This document shows positions 8,563 to 15,901 of a stretch of DNA of 19,285 bases, piece by piece. The notes under the pieces are model-generated. The model was not told where the DNA came from and made no database searches. It saw nothing but the letters and a program-made list of their open reading frames with translations. This DNA comes from Clostridia bacterium (GTDB lineage: Bacteria > Bacillota_A > Clostridia > Christensenellales > CAG-138): the NCBI GenBank assembly GCA_017553815.1, contig JAFZJT010000074.1:1-19285 (forward strand), given 5' to 3'. The translations under genes and the position numbers were made by a program. Position 1 is the first letter of the stretch; every line of letters starts with the position of its first letter.

Positions 8563-8575
8563 TCGCAAATGAAAA
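8382..8575 (+). repeat. 3'-end direct repeat, copy 2 (partner 7043-7236)
   Basis: The second copy of the 194-bp direct repeat, offset by 1339 bp. The match continues through the stop codon into the spacer (TGATCGCAAATGAAAA) and then fades, although TTCTTTAAT is found again just before the next start in both spacers. Confidence 0.9.
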
Positions 8576-8651
8576 TGGCAGCAGGGCGTATCCGCATAAG
8601 GATGCTTTTCGAATCTCTCCTGCCCCGATTCTTTAATATGTTTGGGTCTGC

Positions 8652-8819
8652 ATGAGGAATTCAGCCGCGTTTCGCCTCGTTTCCCATATCTGCATTTTCT
8701 TTTCCGCCGCGACGCCCGTTCCACTGTTTCGTCCTGCCGACTGCACCGCCCCGTTTTATTGCCAACCGCGCCGCCCTCTAATTTTCCGGACGACTTCAGC
8801 AAGGGCTTCGGCTTCTTAA
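8652..8819 (+). pseudogene. Truncated 5' remnant of a third copy of the TgpA-like gene
   Basis: The first 43 nt (start MRNSAAFRLVSHIC) match the start of copy 2 with only about two differences; then similarity stops, and the frame ends after 55 codons. The ribosome site is degraded (GGGTCT in place of GGAGTT). The spacer before it repeats that between copies 1 and 2. Another frame (8642-8878) ends in a protein-like stretch (DDFSKGFGFLKEAYFELMND) that I cannot place. This is best read as the stub of a third tandem unit after deletion. It fills most of the 8563-9096 gene-free stretch together with the hairpins that follow. Confidence 0.75.
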
Positions 8820-8926
8820 AGGAAGCGTATTTCGAGCTTATGAACGATAGCGGAAAGGAAAGCTCCGCCGAGATTTGATCTTTGATCGCCGATAGGCGCA
8901 CGGTAATAAAACCTTTGATACTTATG

Positions 8927-8959
8927 AAGAAATGCCGCTTGTATCGAGCGGCATTTCTT
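8927..8959 (+). terminator. Convergent-side terminator hairpin
   Basis: A 13-bp perfect stem (AAGAAATGCCGCT / AGCGGCATTTCTT) with a 7-nt loop. The A- and T-rich stem ends would serve either direction, so it can end the plus-strand MoxR operon and back up termination of the minus-strand dockerin gene. Confidence 0.8.
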
Positions 8960-9054
8960 AGATTGTTCAGCGATCGTATTCTTTTTTTATTTGCAAAGAA
9001 GCTTCGGTTGAGATAGCCCCTGCGGCGAGAAGGAAAAATGCGGAGTCAATCGTA

Positions 9055-9071
9055 GCGTTTTCCGAAAACGC
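9055..9071 (-). terminator. Small hairpin after the dockerin gene
   Basis: A 7-bp perfect stem (GCGTTTT / AAAACGC) with a 3-nt loop, 26 bp past the dockerin gene stop. No T run follows immediately on the minus strand, so termination is uncertain. Confidence 0.3.
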
Positions 9072-9096
9072 CTCCACGGCGAGTGGCGGCGAGCAG

Positions 9097-10773
9097 TTAC
9101 GCAAGCCCCATCGCCATTCTGAGTATCGCTACCGCATCCGCGGTGGTGACGGTGCCGTTATTATCCACATCCGCATTGGTGAAGCCCTGACCCGTGATGG
9201 TGCTGAGCCCCATCGCATGACGAAGCGCGAGAACCGCGTCCGCGATTGTGACCGTTCCGTTCACGTCTGCATCGCCGATAAGCCCTTCGCCGGGTTCGCT
9301 CGTGGTGTAGAGGCAGGAGATCTCCATGCCCTGCCTGCCTATTGTGCCGCAGCTCGTAATGGAGAGCGTATCCACATCGATCTTATAGAGGCCGTTGTCG
9401 ATAACATCGAGCTCGCGCGCCCAATAGAGCGTGTTCGTGCCGTGATCCCATGTCATGCTCTGCGCAAAGTTGAGGCCAACGGCAAGCTCGCCGATCACTG
9501 TGCAGACAGCGTTATTGAGGTTTATGCGAACGAGCGAGGTCTGCATGGAGTTGAGCGTCAGTCCGTAGGCGTTGCCCTCGCCGTCTATCGCGATGGTCAT
9601 GAGGTCGTCCTCCGAGCCCGTGAAATCCGCGATAATATTCAGCGCGCCGCTTGCAAGATCCACGGTCGCAAGAGCATCGTTTACTATCGCATACATCGTG
9701 TCGTTTGCATAGTTGTACGCCATGCCTCGCACCATCGCGTTGCCGCTCGAGCCGCCTGGATAACTCACCTGATGCGTTTCGGCGTTCATAACGAAGAAGC
9801 GGCTGTCGTTCGCGCCGTAGAGATAGCCGTACACGTTTCCGTTGTAGTACGCCGCGCCGTATGTATCGGTCGGCATCAGCGCCGTTGCCTCGACGTAGGA
9901 CGGGTCGCTGTCATAGAAACTTACCCAGTTGTAGGTCATATTATCCGAATCGAAATCCATCAGCGCGAAGCCCTCGAGCTCCACTCCGCCCGTCGCCTCG
10001 GTGACGGTCACGCTCGCGGTGCCGTAAACGGAAGGATCGGCAACGCTCGTTACAGTGACGGTGGTGGTGCCGACCGAAACGCCGCTCACAACGCCGCTTG
10101 CGTCCACCGTTGCGATGCTCGGGTTCGCTGTTGAGAAGGTGCAGCTCGTATCCATCGCGTTGTCTGGGTACACGGCGTAGTTCACAAAAGCCCTTCTCCC
10201 GACCGCGACCGAAACCTGGCTTACCGCTATCGAGCTCGGCATTATCTGCTGCCCAACGTAAACGTTGTCGAGCATAGCAAGGTCGTAGATTCCGTCGATG
10301 CTGTAATCCTTTTTATAGGTGAAGCGGATCTCGTGATTGCCCGCGGAGAGCGCGCAGGAATAGCTCTGCCAGCTGTTGGTCTGCCACCATTCCGCAACGA
10401 CGCTGCCGTCGATTATGAGCTGAAGGCCGTCGAAAACATACTCTCCCTCGCCCTCGCCGAGCACCCAGAATTCAAAGCCGAGCATATCCCCCGCCGCAGT
10501 CGTGACGTTCGTCCAAACCGATGACGAGGTCAAAGCCATGCCCGAGTTCGTGCTGATCGCAAAATCGCCCTCAACGACCCAGGGGTAGTCCGAGCTCGTT
10601 TGGAAATTAAGGTTGCCGCCGGGTACGTTCAGCGCCACGTTGAGGTTTGCCGCGTCGCACGGGGCATTCTTCATGGTCGATTCCTCGTTCACCTGCAGGG
10701 CAAGGGACGGCAGCGCAAGCGCGATCATAAGCACCGCAAGCGCAAGCGAGAGCAGCTTTTTGACTGTTTTCAT
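9097..10773 (-). CDS. Secreted Big_2/propeller-like protein with C-terminal type I dockerin
   Basis: A 558-aa exported protein. Residues 1-26 form a signal peptide (KK, then a Leu/Ala core, LPSLA). A beta-sandwich, carbohydrate-binding or MAM-like part spans about 50-175 (DMLGFEFWVLGEGEGEYVFD, then AGNHEIRFTYKKD). A Big_2 immunoglobulin-like domain spans about 180-260 (NPSIATVDASGVVSGVSVGT). A repeated beta-propeller-like part spans about 265-495. Residues 500-558 hold a type I dockerin with two calcium-loop repeats (DADVNGTVTIADAV and DVDNNGTVTTADAV). Dockerins bind cohesins on scaffoldins or cell surfaces. No cohesin or glycosidase lies nearby, so it may have another binding use. The start has AGGAGA 6-7 nt upstream. 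It has its own promoter just past the radical SAM gene. Confidence 0.9.
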   Translation of the reverse strand: MKTVKKLLSLALAVLMIALALPSLALQVNEESTMKNAPCDAANLNVALNVPGGNLNFQTSSDYPWVVEGDFAISTNSGMALTSSSVWTNVTTAAGDMLGFEFWVLGEGEGEYVFDGLQLIIDGSVVAEWWQTNSWQSYSCALSAGNHEIRFTYKKDYSIDGIYDLAMLDNVYVGQQIMPSSIAVSQVSVAVGRRAFVNYAVYPDNAMDTSCTFSTANPSIATVDASGVVSGVSVGTTTVTVTSVADPSVYGTASVTVTEATGGVELEGFALMDFDSDNMTYNWVSFYDSDPSYVEATALMPTDTYGAAYYNGNVYGYLYGANDSRFFVMNAETHQVSYPGGSSGNAMVRGMAYNYANDTMYAIVNDALATVDLASGALNIIADFTGSEDDLMTIAIDGEGNAYGLTLNSMQTSLVRINLNNAVCTVIGELAVGLNFAQSMTWDHGTNTLYWARELDVIDNGLYKIDVDTLSITSCGTIGRQGMEISCLYTTSEPGEGLIGDADVNGTVTIADAVLALRHAMGLSTITGQGFTNADVDNNGTVTTADAVAILRMAMGLA

Positions 10774-10819
10774 TCGTTGTTCTCTCCTGTTGTATATTTT
10801 TTGTTGAAAAATCCGAAAT

Positions 10820-10839
10820 GCGCGGAGTTAGCCCCGCGC
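10820..10839 (-). promoter_or_regulatory. Hairpin at the predicted 5' end of the dockerin mRNA
   Basis: GCGCGG and CCGCGC form a 6-bp stem, plus one G-U pair on the minus-strand RNA. TTTCGGATTTTT follows, so it may terminate the radical SAM transcript. It also starts at about the transcript start predicted from the promoter at 10845-10873, and so may instead cap and stabilise the dockerin mRNA. Confidence 0.5.
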
Positions 10840-10844
10840 AATGT

Positions 10845-10873
10845 ATTATATCAGCTTTGCTCCGCTTTTGCAA
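10845..10873 (-). promoter_or_regulatory. Sigma-A promoter of the dockerin gene
   Basis: On the minus strand, TTGCAA (10868-10873) and TATAAT (10845-10850) are spaced by exactly 17 bp. The -35 box directly abuts the stop codon of the radical SAM gene. The expected start of transcription is near 10838. Confidence 0.75.
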
Positions 10874-11914
10874 TTATTTATTATTTACGTTCATCTTATC
10901 ATTCATCACCCTTGCGCAGCGGGGCGCTTCATAGAGCTTGCCGTGTACGAAATGATTGTACGAGCGGCAGCCGCCCGCGCAGTATCCGCCGTGCAGGCAC
11001 GAGGAACACTCGCCCGTAAGAAGCTCGGGCGTGAATTTTCGATTGTAGGCAAAAGCATTCGGGTCGTTCCAGATATCCGAAAGGCTCCGCTGCCTGAGAT
11101 TGCCCTCGTTGAAGCGCTCATCATACATCGATTCGCAGCCGCGCACGTTGCCGACGCTGTCTATACCGATCGCCGAAAGCCCTGCAGAGCAGCCGCCGAA
11201 AACAGCCCTGCCGCTGCGGTTGCCGCGAAGACTCCCCTCGCCCTCGGTAAAATAGCCGATATTATCCGCTATTCCGAGCACGAAAGGCGCATCCACATGC
11301 CTTTCCACGAACTCTATCACCGCGTTCGGGTCGAAGCGGTAGTCCACCCCGCCCTCGCCCGCGTTGCCCATGGGCGAGCAGGCCTGAAGCTGCCAAGCGC
11401 CGATATCATGGCGCAGCAGCTCCTCATACATATCTTCAATAAGGGGCGCATTCTCGGCATTGAGCGTGGTGATGACCGAAACGGGGATACCCGCGCCGGA
11501 GAGCGTATCGATCGCATTCATTGCGCGCATGAAGCTGCCCTGCTGGCGGTATTTATCGTGTACGCGCTCGGTTCCGTCCACCGAAACGGCGACGGACCCG
11601 ATCTTCACCCGCTTCAGCTCGCTCACAAGCTCAGGCTTGAAGAGGAAGCCGTTTGTGATTATGCACACGCGCACACCGCGGCTCGTCAGACGTGCAACTA
11701 TCTCGGCCCAATCGGAGTGCATGAAAACCTCGCCGCCTATCATCGATACGCGGCGGCATCCAAGAGAAGCGAGCTGATCGGCAACCGATAGGCACTCCTC
11801 AAGGCTCAACTCGTTCTCCCTCGCCCTGCCCGCCTTCGAGCCGCAGTATTTGCAGTGAAAGCAGCAGGCGAGCGTTATCTCCCAAACGCAGGAGCGCAGC
11901 TTAAACAAGCTCAT
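10874..11914 (-). CDS. Radical SAM/SPASM peptide-maturase-type enzyme
   Basis: A 346-aa radical SAM enzyme. The CX3CX2C motif (C17, C21, C24) binds the SAM-cleaving [4Fe-4S] cluster, GGE at 60-62 and SVDG at 111-114 are core barrel motifs, and the C-terminal SPASM domain has the full seven cysteines (C242, G255, C260, C303, C306, C312, C316, C333) for two auxiliary clusters. Relatives modify ribosomal peptides or proteins (sactipeptide, ranthipeptide, anaerobic sulfatase types). ATG 11914 is chosen: AAGGGA lies 8 nt upstream and homology begins at once; ATG 11947 has no ribosome site. The start lies 14 bp inside the end of the VYAGP-repeat/zinc-ribbon gene, so the two are coupled. That neighbour is the best substrate candidate. 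No peptidase or transporter is adjacent. Confidence 0.92.
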   Translation of the reverse strand: MSLFKLRSCVWEITLACCFHCKYCGSKAGRARENELSLEECLSVADQLASLGCRRVSMIGGEVFMHSDWAEIVARLTSRGVRVCIITNGFLFKPELVSELKRVKIGSVAVSVDGTERVHDKYRQQGSFMRAMNAIDTLSGAGIPVSVITTLNAENAPLIEDMYEELLRHDIGAWQLQACSPMGNAGEGGVDYRFDPNAVIEFVERHVDAPFVLGIADNIGYFTEGEGSLRGNRSGRAVFGGCSAGLSAIGIDSVGNVRGCESMYDERFNEGNLRQRSLSDIWNDPNAFAYNRKFTPELLTGECSSCLHGGYCAGGCRSYNHFVHGKLYEAPRCARVMNDKMNVNNK

Positions 11915-12572
11915 CGCGGCTTCCCTTCGGCCTTGCGATAAAGCCATTGCGAATCACGGTTTTCCTTGGCGGAGCCGCTTCCGCGTGCGGTATCGGCGCG
12001 CCGCAGTTTTGGCAGAAATTGGCGCTTTCGTCGATCAACATACCGCAGTCGGGGCAGTACCTCGGCTTAACGAGCTTCTCTCCGCAGTTCGGGCAGAAGT
12101 TCGCGGCGGCATTGCAGTTATTGCCGCATTTCGGGCAGGCGGAGAGCTGCTCGCGAAACTCAAGCTCCCTTTCCATCATATCCGGGCCTGCATAGACCTC
12201 GTTCATCACGGTTTCATCAGATGGCTTTACGAACTGACCGCGCTGATTCTTTGGTCTCAGGCTGCCGCTCATCATCTCGGGGCCCGCGTAAACGCACATC
12301 ATCTGCGGCTCGTCATTCACCGGGCGCATCGGCGGGCAGGCGTAGACCGCCTGCATCAGAGGCTCTGTTCGCCGCATATTGTTCTTTTCTGACATCCTTG
12401 GGTCTGCGTAAACGCCCTCCATCTCCGGCACGGGGTTTTCTTCATCCGCCGCGAACGAGTCGGGATAGGGCTTTTTCGGCGCTTCGCCGTTTTCATCCTT
12501 TTCACCGTTTTTGTCGGCGAAAAACTCCGGCCCGGCATACACGCAGCGGATGTCTCCCCTTCTTTTTTTCAT
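11901..12572 (-). CDS. VYAGP-repeat protein with double zinc ribbon, candidate substrate of the radical SAM enzyme
   Basis: A 223-aa protein with no signal peptide or membrane helix. The first 135 residues are low in predicted order and carry five short repeats: CVYAGPEFF (10-18), GVYADPRM (53-60), AVYACPPM (75-82), CVYAGPEMM (93-101), EVYAGPDMM (125-133). Four are preceded by Met two or three residues ahead. Residues 146-190 form a double zinc ribbon (C146, C149, C160, C163; C173, C176, C187, C190), then a basic tail. ATG 12572 has AAAGGAG 6-7 nt upstream; the frame runs back to 12674 without such a site. It overlaps the radical SAM gene by 14 bp. A role as modified substrate is inferred from the invariant Tyr-Pro core and the neighbour; a regulatory or scaffold role is also possible. 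Confidence 0.88.
   Translation of the reverse strand: MKKRRGDIRCVYAGPEFFADKNGEKDENGEAPKKPYPDSFAADEENPVPEMEGVYADPRMSEKNNMRRTEPLMQAVYACPPMRPVNDEPQMMCVYAGPEMMSGSLRPKNQRGQFVKPSDETVMNEVYAGPDMMERELEFREQLSACPKCGNNCNAAANFCPNCGEKLVKPRYCPDCGMLIDESANFCQNCGAPIPHAEAAPPRKTVIRNGFIARPKGSRDELV
12174..12545 (-). repeat. Five VYAxPx[M/F] coding repeats
   Basis: The units lie at 12519-12545, 12393-12416, 12327-12350, 12270-12296 and 12174-12200. V, Y, A and P are invariant; the residue between A and P is G, D or C; the positions after P-x are Met or Phe. Spacing between units varies (43, 22, 18 and 32 residues), so this is motif conservation in a variable chain rather than a simple tandem duplication. Confidence 0.9.
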
Positions 12573-12740
12573 AAGCACTCCTTTCAGCCGAGGCACGCGG
12601 CATCGGCTCTTCATAATACGGTTCGCGGAGCCGACGATTTGATTCGCCGACCCCGCTTCAGGAGGAGGTAACAAAAGACCAACTGCTGTGAATTGGCATG
12701 GTCTGAGTCACTGGTTCGGTATATTCGGTTATCCCGATGC
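12573..12740 (-). promoter_or_regulatory. Long leader of the VYAGP / radical SAM operon
   Basis: About 165 nt separate the predicted transcript start from the ATG. On the minus-strand RNA, AGACCA (12704-12699) can pair with TGGTCT (12681-12676), followed by TTTGTT, a weak attenuator-like shape. CCTCCTCC comes next and could mask a ribosome site. A second stem (TCGGCTC / GAGCCGA, 12603-12634) lies close to the start. It matches no riboswitch I know. Confidence 0.4.
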
Positions 12741-12746
12741 ATATAT

Positions 12747-12775
12747 ATTATAGCGCATTGTTCGCGGCGATTCAA
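12747..12775 (-). promoter_or_regulatory. Sigma-A promoter of the VYAGP / radical SAM operon
   Basis: TTGAAT (12770-12775) and TATAAT (12747-12752) on the minus strand are 17 bp apart. The promoter lies after the rplQ terminator, so the pair is transcribed apart from the ribosomal operon. Confidence 0.7.
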
Positions 12776-12855
12776 GCTAAAAAACAAAAAATGGATCGCA
12801 AAAACTCAATATATTATTTTCGGCCTCCAAAATGCGCGATCATGCCAAGCTAAAG

Positions 12856-12888
12856 TAAGCCCCGCACGGATAATCCGAGCGGGGCTTA
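12856..12888 (-). terminator. Terminator of the ribosomal operon after rplQ
   Basis: A 10-bp stem (TAAGCCCCGC / GCGGGGCTTA), one A-A mismatch, then 4 more base pairs and a 3-nt loop. It is 33 bp past the rplQ stop. The T run on the minus strand is short (ACTTT), but the stem is strong and well placed. Confidence 0.8.
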
Positions 12889-12920
12889 TCTCTTATTGGA
12901 TCGATCAACAGATCATCCGA

Positions 12921-13412
12921 TTATTTGAGCTCAAGCATGCAGACCTCTGCGCCGTCGCCGCGGCGGGGTCCGAGCTTATAGATGCGAACGTAGCCGCCCT
13001 GGGTACCATCGTACTTGGGAGCGAGTTCACGGAAGAGCTTCTCAACAACGGGATGGGGCGTTTCCTTCACGCGCTTGCGGAAGTCCTCTGCCTTCTCCTT
13101 GGGCTCACGGGTGAGGGGGAGATCGTAGAGGTACGCCATGATCTGCCTGCGGGCATGGAGCTTGGAAGGCTTATCGATGATCTTATCGACGACTTCCTGC
13201 TGCTCCTTCTCGTTGTAAACGGTCTTTTTAACCGTTTCGGAATTCTTATATTCGGATACGGCCAGGGTTATGAGCTTCTCCGCAATGGGGCGAACCTCTT
13301 TGGCGCGAGCTTCGGTGGTTACGAGCTTGCCATTCCAAAGAAACGCTGTAACCATATTGCGCAGCATGGCGTCACGCTGGTCGGTAGCTTTGTTAAGCTT
13401 ACGGTTAGGCAT
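12921..13412 (-). CDS. rplQ: 50S ribosomal protein L17
   Basis: A 163-aa L17, part of the large subunit near the exit tunnel. The N-terminus ([18 protein letters not shown]), the [20 protein letters not shown] segment and the C-terminal [18 protein letters not shown] match the family. Typical bacterial L17 is about 115-130 residues. This one has an added segment of roughly 25-30 residues between ITLA and LHARRQ (about 75-105) and a longer charged loop after YLYD (about 120-143). To my knowledge such insertions occur in some Clostridia. The start has AGGAGG 7 nt upstream. It is the last gene of the operon, 48 bp after rpoA, followed by a terminator. The usual clostridial successors (energy-coupling transporter genes, truA, rplM-rpsI) are absent here. 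Confidence 0.97.
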   Translation of the reverse strand: MPNRKLNKATDQRDAMLRNMVTAFLWNGKLVTTEARAKEVRPIAEKLITLAVSEYKNSETVKKTVYNEKEQQEVVDKIIDKPSKLHARRQIMAYLYDLPLTREPKEKAEDFRKRVKETPHPVVEKLFRELAPKYDGTQGGYVRIYKLGPRRGDGAEVCMLELK

Positions 13413-13460
13413 TTAATTTTCCTCCTAAAATATGAACGCTGATACTATCAGATTGACGGA

Positions 13461-14405
13461 TTACTCATCGCTTGCACGCAGAGAGAGACCGAGAAGAGCG
13501 AGCTTCTGCTGAACTTCCTCGAGCGATTTCTTGCCGAGGTTGCGAACCTTCATCATTTCTTCCTCATCGCGCTCAACCAGCTCGGCGATCGTGTTGATGC
13601 CGGCACGCTTGAGGCAGTTGTAGGAACGGACGGAAAGATCCAGCTCTTCGATGGCCATATCGAGCACCTTGTCCCTGCCCTCGCCGCCGTCGCCTGCGCC
13701 CGCATCGAGCAAGCCGACGCCTTCGGTGAGGTTGGTGAACAGGGAGAGATGATCGTACATGATCCTTGCGGCGATGCTGACCGCCTCTTCGGGACGGATA
13801 GCGCCGCAGGTCCAGACCTCGAGGGTGAGCTTGTCAAAGTCGGTAACGTTGCCAACGCGGGTGTCTTCGACCTTGAAATTCACCTTATTTATCGGCGTGA
13901 AGATGGAATCTATCGCGATAACGCCGATCGGAGAGCCGGGCTTCTTGTTCTTATCGGCGGGAACGTAGCCCTTGCCCCTCTTGAGGGTGATCTCCATATT
14001 GAGGATGCCGCCCTCGGAGAGCGTAGCGATGTGAAGATCGGGGTTGATAATCTCAACATCAGCATCATGGATGATATCCGCCGCGGTCACTTCGCCCTCG
14101 CCGCTCGCCTGAACGTTGACGGTCACTTCCTCGTCGGTATACATCTTGACGCGAAGCTCCTTGAGGTTGAGGATGATCTCGGTAACATCTTCTTTGACGC
14201 CGGATACGGTCGAAAACTCATGCAGCACGCCCTCGATTCGAACCGAGGAGGCCGCCGCGCCGGGCATTGAACTGAGAAGCACTCTGCGCAGGCAGTTTCC
14301 GAGGGTGGTTCCGAAGCCCCTCTCAAGAGGCTCCACTACGAACTCGCCGTAATTCTCAGTCAGCACTTTGCACTCGATTTTCGGTCTTTCTATTTCTAAC
14401 ATCAT
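13461..14405 (-). CDS. rpoA: RNA polymerase subunit alpha
   Basis: A 314-aa alpha subunit. The N-terminal assembly domain (about 1-230) contains [25 protein letters not shown] dimer motifs, and the C-terminal domain (about 250-310), with a helix-hairpin-helix ([18 protein letters not shown] then [12 protein letters not shown]), binds UP elements and regulators. Length is normal. Two ATGs stand together at 14405 and 14402; the GAGGGG site is 5 or 8 nt away, so the second may be the real start (MLEIERPK). It lies between rpsD (54 bp upstream) and rplQ (48 bp downstream), as in the alpha operon. Confidence 0.98.
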   Translation of the reverse strand: MMLEIERPKIECKVLTENYGEFVVEPLERGFGTTLGNCLRRVLLSSMPGAAASSVRIEGVLHEFSTVSGVKEDVTEIILNLKELRVKMYTDEEVTVNVQASGEGEVTAADIIHDADVEIINPDLHIATLSEGGILNMEITLKRGKGYVPADKNKKPGSPIGVIAIDSIFTPINKVNFKVEDTRVGNVTDFDKLTLEVWTCGAIRPEEAVSIAARIMYDHLSLFTNLTEGVGLLDAGAGDGGEGRDKVLDMAIEELDLSVRSYNCLKRAGINTIAELVERDEEEMMKVRNLGKKSLEEVQQKLALLGLSLRASDE

Positions 14406-14459
14406 AAATTCCCCTCTCTTTCTATATAAATCACCGGTAGATCAGGGTAGATGCGATGA

Positions 14460-15095
14460 TTACCTGGAGTAATACTCAACGATGAGGTGCTCCTCGATCG
14501 TGAGATCGATATCATCGCGCTGCGGCATGGCTGCCACAGTACCGCTGAGGTTCGCCGCGTCAAGCTCGAGCCACTTCGGGATGGGCTTGTCGGCGCCCTC
14601 TTCCCTGAGGGTCTTGAAAAATTCAACATCGAAGCTTCCGTTGCGAACGCTGATCTTCTGACCGTTCTTCACAAGGAAAGAGGGAATGTCGACCTTCTTG
14701 CCGTCAACGAGGATATGACCGTGGGTGACCCACTGGCGAGCCTGAGCACGGCTGGCGCCGAAGCCGAGGCGGTAAACCACGTTGTCCAGACGACGCTCGA
14801 GCAGAACCAGCATGTGTTCACCGGTCAGACCGCCGCGCATATTGGTTGCCATGTCGTAGTACTTGCGGAACTGGGACTCGGAAACGCCGTAAGCCCTGCG
14901 GCACTTCTGCTTCTCGCGGAGCTGGGTACCATATTCGCTCATCTTACGGGCACGGGATTGACCGTGCTGTCCGGGAGGGGTGTGGCGCTTCACTACGGGG
15001 CACTTTTCGTCCTTATAGCAACGATCGCCCTTGAGGAACAACTTAGCGCCTTCCCTGCGGCACTGCCTGCAAACGGAACCTGTATATCTTGCCAT
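14460..15095 (-). CDS. rpsD: 30S ribosomal protein S4, zinc-binding form
   Basis: A 211-aa S4, a primary 16S rRNA binder of the small subunit that in many bacteria also represses the alpha operon. An N-terminal zinc-finger-like set of cysteines is kept (C9, C12, C26, C32), which marks the C+ form. The S4 RNA-binding domain lies at about 100-165 ([20 protein letters not shown], then [11 protein letters not shown]). The start has AAGGAG 9 nt upstream, 14 bp after rpsK. Some Firmicutes carry a second, cysteine-free copy elsewhere; none is in this window. Confidence 0.98.
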   Translation of the reverse strand: MARYTGSVCRQCRREGAKLFLKGDRCYKDEKCPVVKRHTPPGQHGQSRARKMSEYGTQLREKQKCRRAYGVSESQFRKYYDMATNMRGGLTGEHMLVLLERRLDNVVYRLGFGASRAQARQWVTHGHILVDGKKVDIPSFLVKNGQKISVRNGSFDVEFFKTLREEGADKPIPKWLELDAANLSGTVAAMPQRDDIDLTIEEHLIVEYYSR

Positions 15096-15109
15096 AGTCG
15101 TTTCTCTCC

Positions 15110-15517
15110 TTATACTCTTCTGCGCTTGGGAGGACGGCAGCCGTTATGGGGAATGGGGGTGACGTCCTTGATCATGTTTACTTCGAGACCCGCTGCCTGA
15201 AGGGCACGGATAGCAGACTCGCGACCTGCGCCGGGACCCTTGACATAAACCTCAACGTAGTGCATGCCATGCTCCATGGATGCCTTCGCCGCTGTCTCCG
15301 CAGCCATCTGAGCTGCGAACGGGGTGCTCTTCCTGCTGCCGCGGAAGCCGAGGCCGCCTGCGGATGCCCAAGAGATCGCGTTGCCGTTCATATCGGTAAC
15401 GGTAACGAGGGTGTTGTTGAAGGAAGAACGAATATGCACCTGACCGCGCTCGATGTTCTTACGCTCGCGGCGCTTGCGGGATGCAAGCCTTTTGGTAGTC
15501 TTGGTTGACCTTGCCAT
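15110..15517 (-). CDS. rpsK: 30S ribosomal protein S11
   Basis: A 135-aa S11, which sits on the platform of the small subunit and contacts mRNA in the E site. The core ([18 protein letters not shown], then [19 protein letters not shown]) and the C-terminal [17 protein letters not shown] are diagnostic. The N-terminus is basic and slightly longer than in Escherichia coli. AGGAGG lies 8-9 nt before the ATG. The gene is 15 bp after rpsM and 14 bp before rpsD. Confidence 0.98.
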   Translation of the reverse strand: MARSTKTTKRLASRKRRERKNIERGQVHIRSSFNNTLVTVTDMNGNAISWASAGGLGFRGSRKSTPFAAQMAAETAAKASMEHGMHYVEVYVKGPGAGRESAIRALQAAGLEVNMIKDVTPIPHNGCRPPKRRRV

Positions 15518-15532
15518 TTTTTAAGCTCCTCC

Positions 15533-15901
15533 TTACTTCTTGCTCTTGCCGGCAGTACGCTTCGGACCCTTGCGGGTGCGAGCGTTCTGCTTGGTGCTCT
15601 GTCCGCGAACGGGCAGGCCCTTGCGGTGACGAACACCGCGGTAGCAGCCAACTTCGATGAGGCGCTTGATGTTCATGGAAACTTCACGCCTGAGGTCGCC
15701 CTCTACCTTGCAGTGATGGTCAATGTACTCTCTGAGTTTGTTTACATCAGCTTCGGAGAGATCCTTGACCCTGATGTCGGGGTCAACGCCGGTCTCTTCG
15801 AGGATGTTCTGAGCGGTCTTACGGCCGATGCCGTAGATGTAGGTAAGACCGATCTCGATTCTTTTTTCCCTGGGCAGGTCTACGCCGCTTATACGCGCCA
15901 T
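15533..15901 (-). CDS. rpsM: 30S ribosomal protein S13
   Basis: A 122-aa S13 of the small subunit head, which contacts the P-site tRNA and the large subunit. It opens [20 protein letters not shown], carries the helix-hairpin-helix [14 protein letters not shown], and ends with the basic tail [20 protein letters not shown]. The length is normal. GGAGGT lies 11 nt upstream, a little far. It is separated from rpmJ by 355 bp, although these genes are usually close together. Confidence 0.98.
   Translation of the reverse strand: MARISGVDLPREKRIEIGLTYIYGIGRKTAQNILEETGVDPDIRVKDLSEADVNKLREYIDHHCKVEGDLRREVSMNIKRLIEVGCYRGVRHRKGLPVRGQSTKQNARTRKGPKRTAGKSKK

Noticed and set aside
9217..10134. 305-codon plus-strand frame opposite the dockerin gene
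   Set aside because: The minus-strand frame has a signal peptide, a Big_2 domain and two dockerin repeats; the plus frame is His/Arg/Ala-rich shadow sequence.
12174..12545. Evenly spaced repeats that might suggest a CRISPR array
   Set aside because: Units are short, coding, unevenly spaced and conserved at the protein level; no CRISPR repeat-spacer pattern or cas gene is present in the window.
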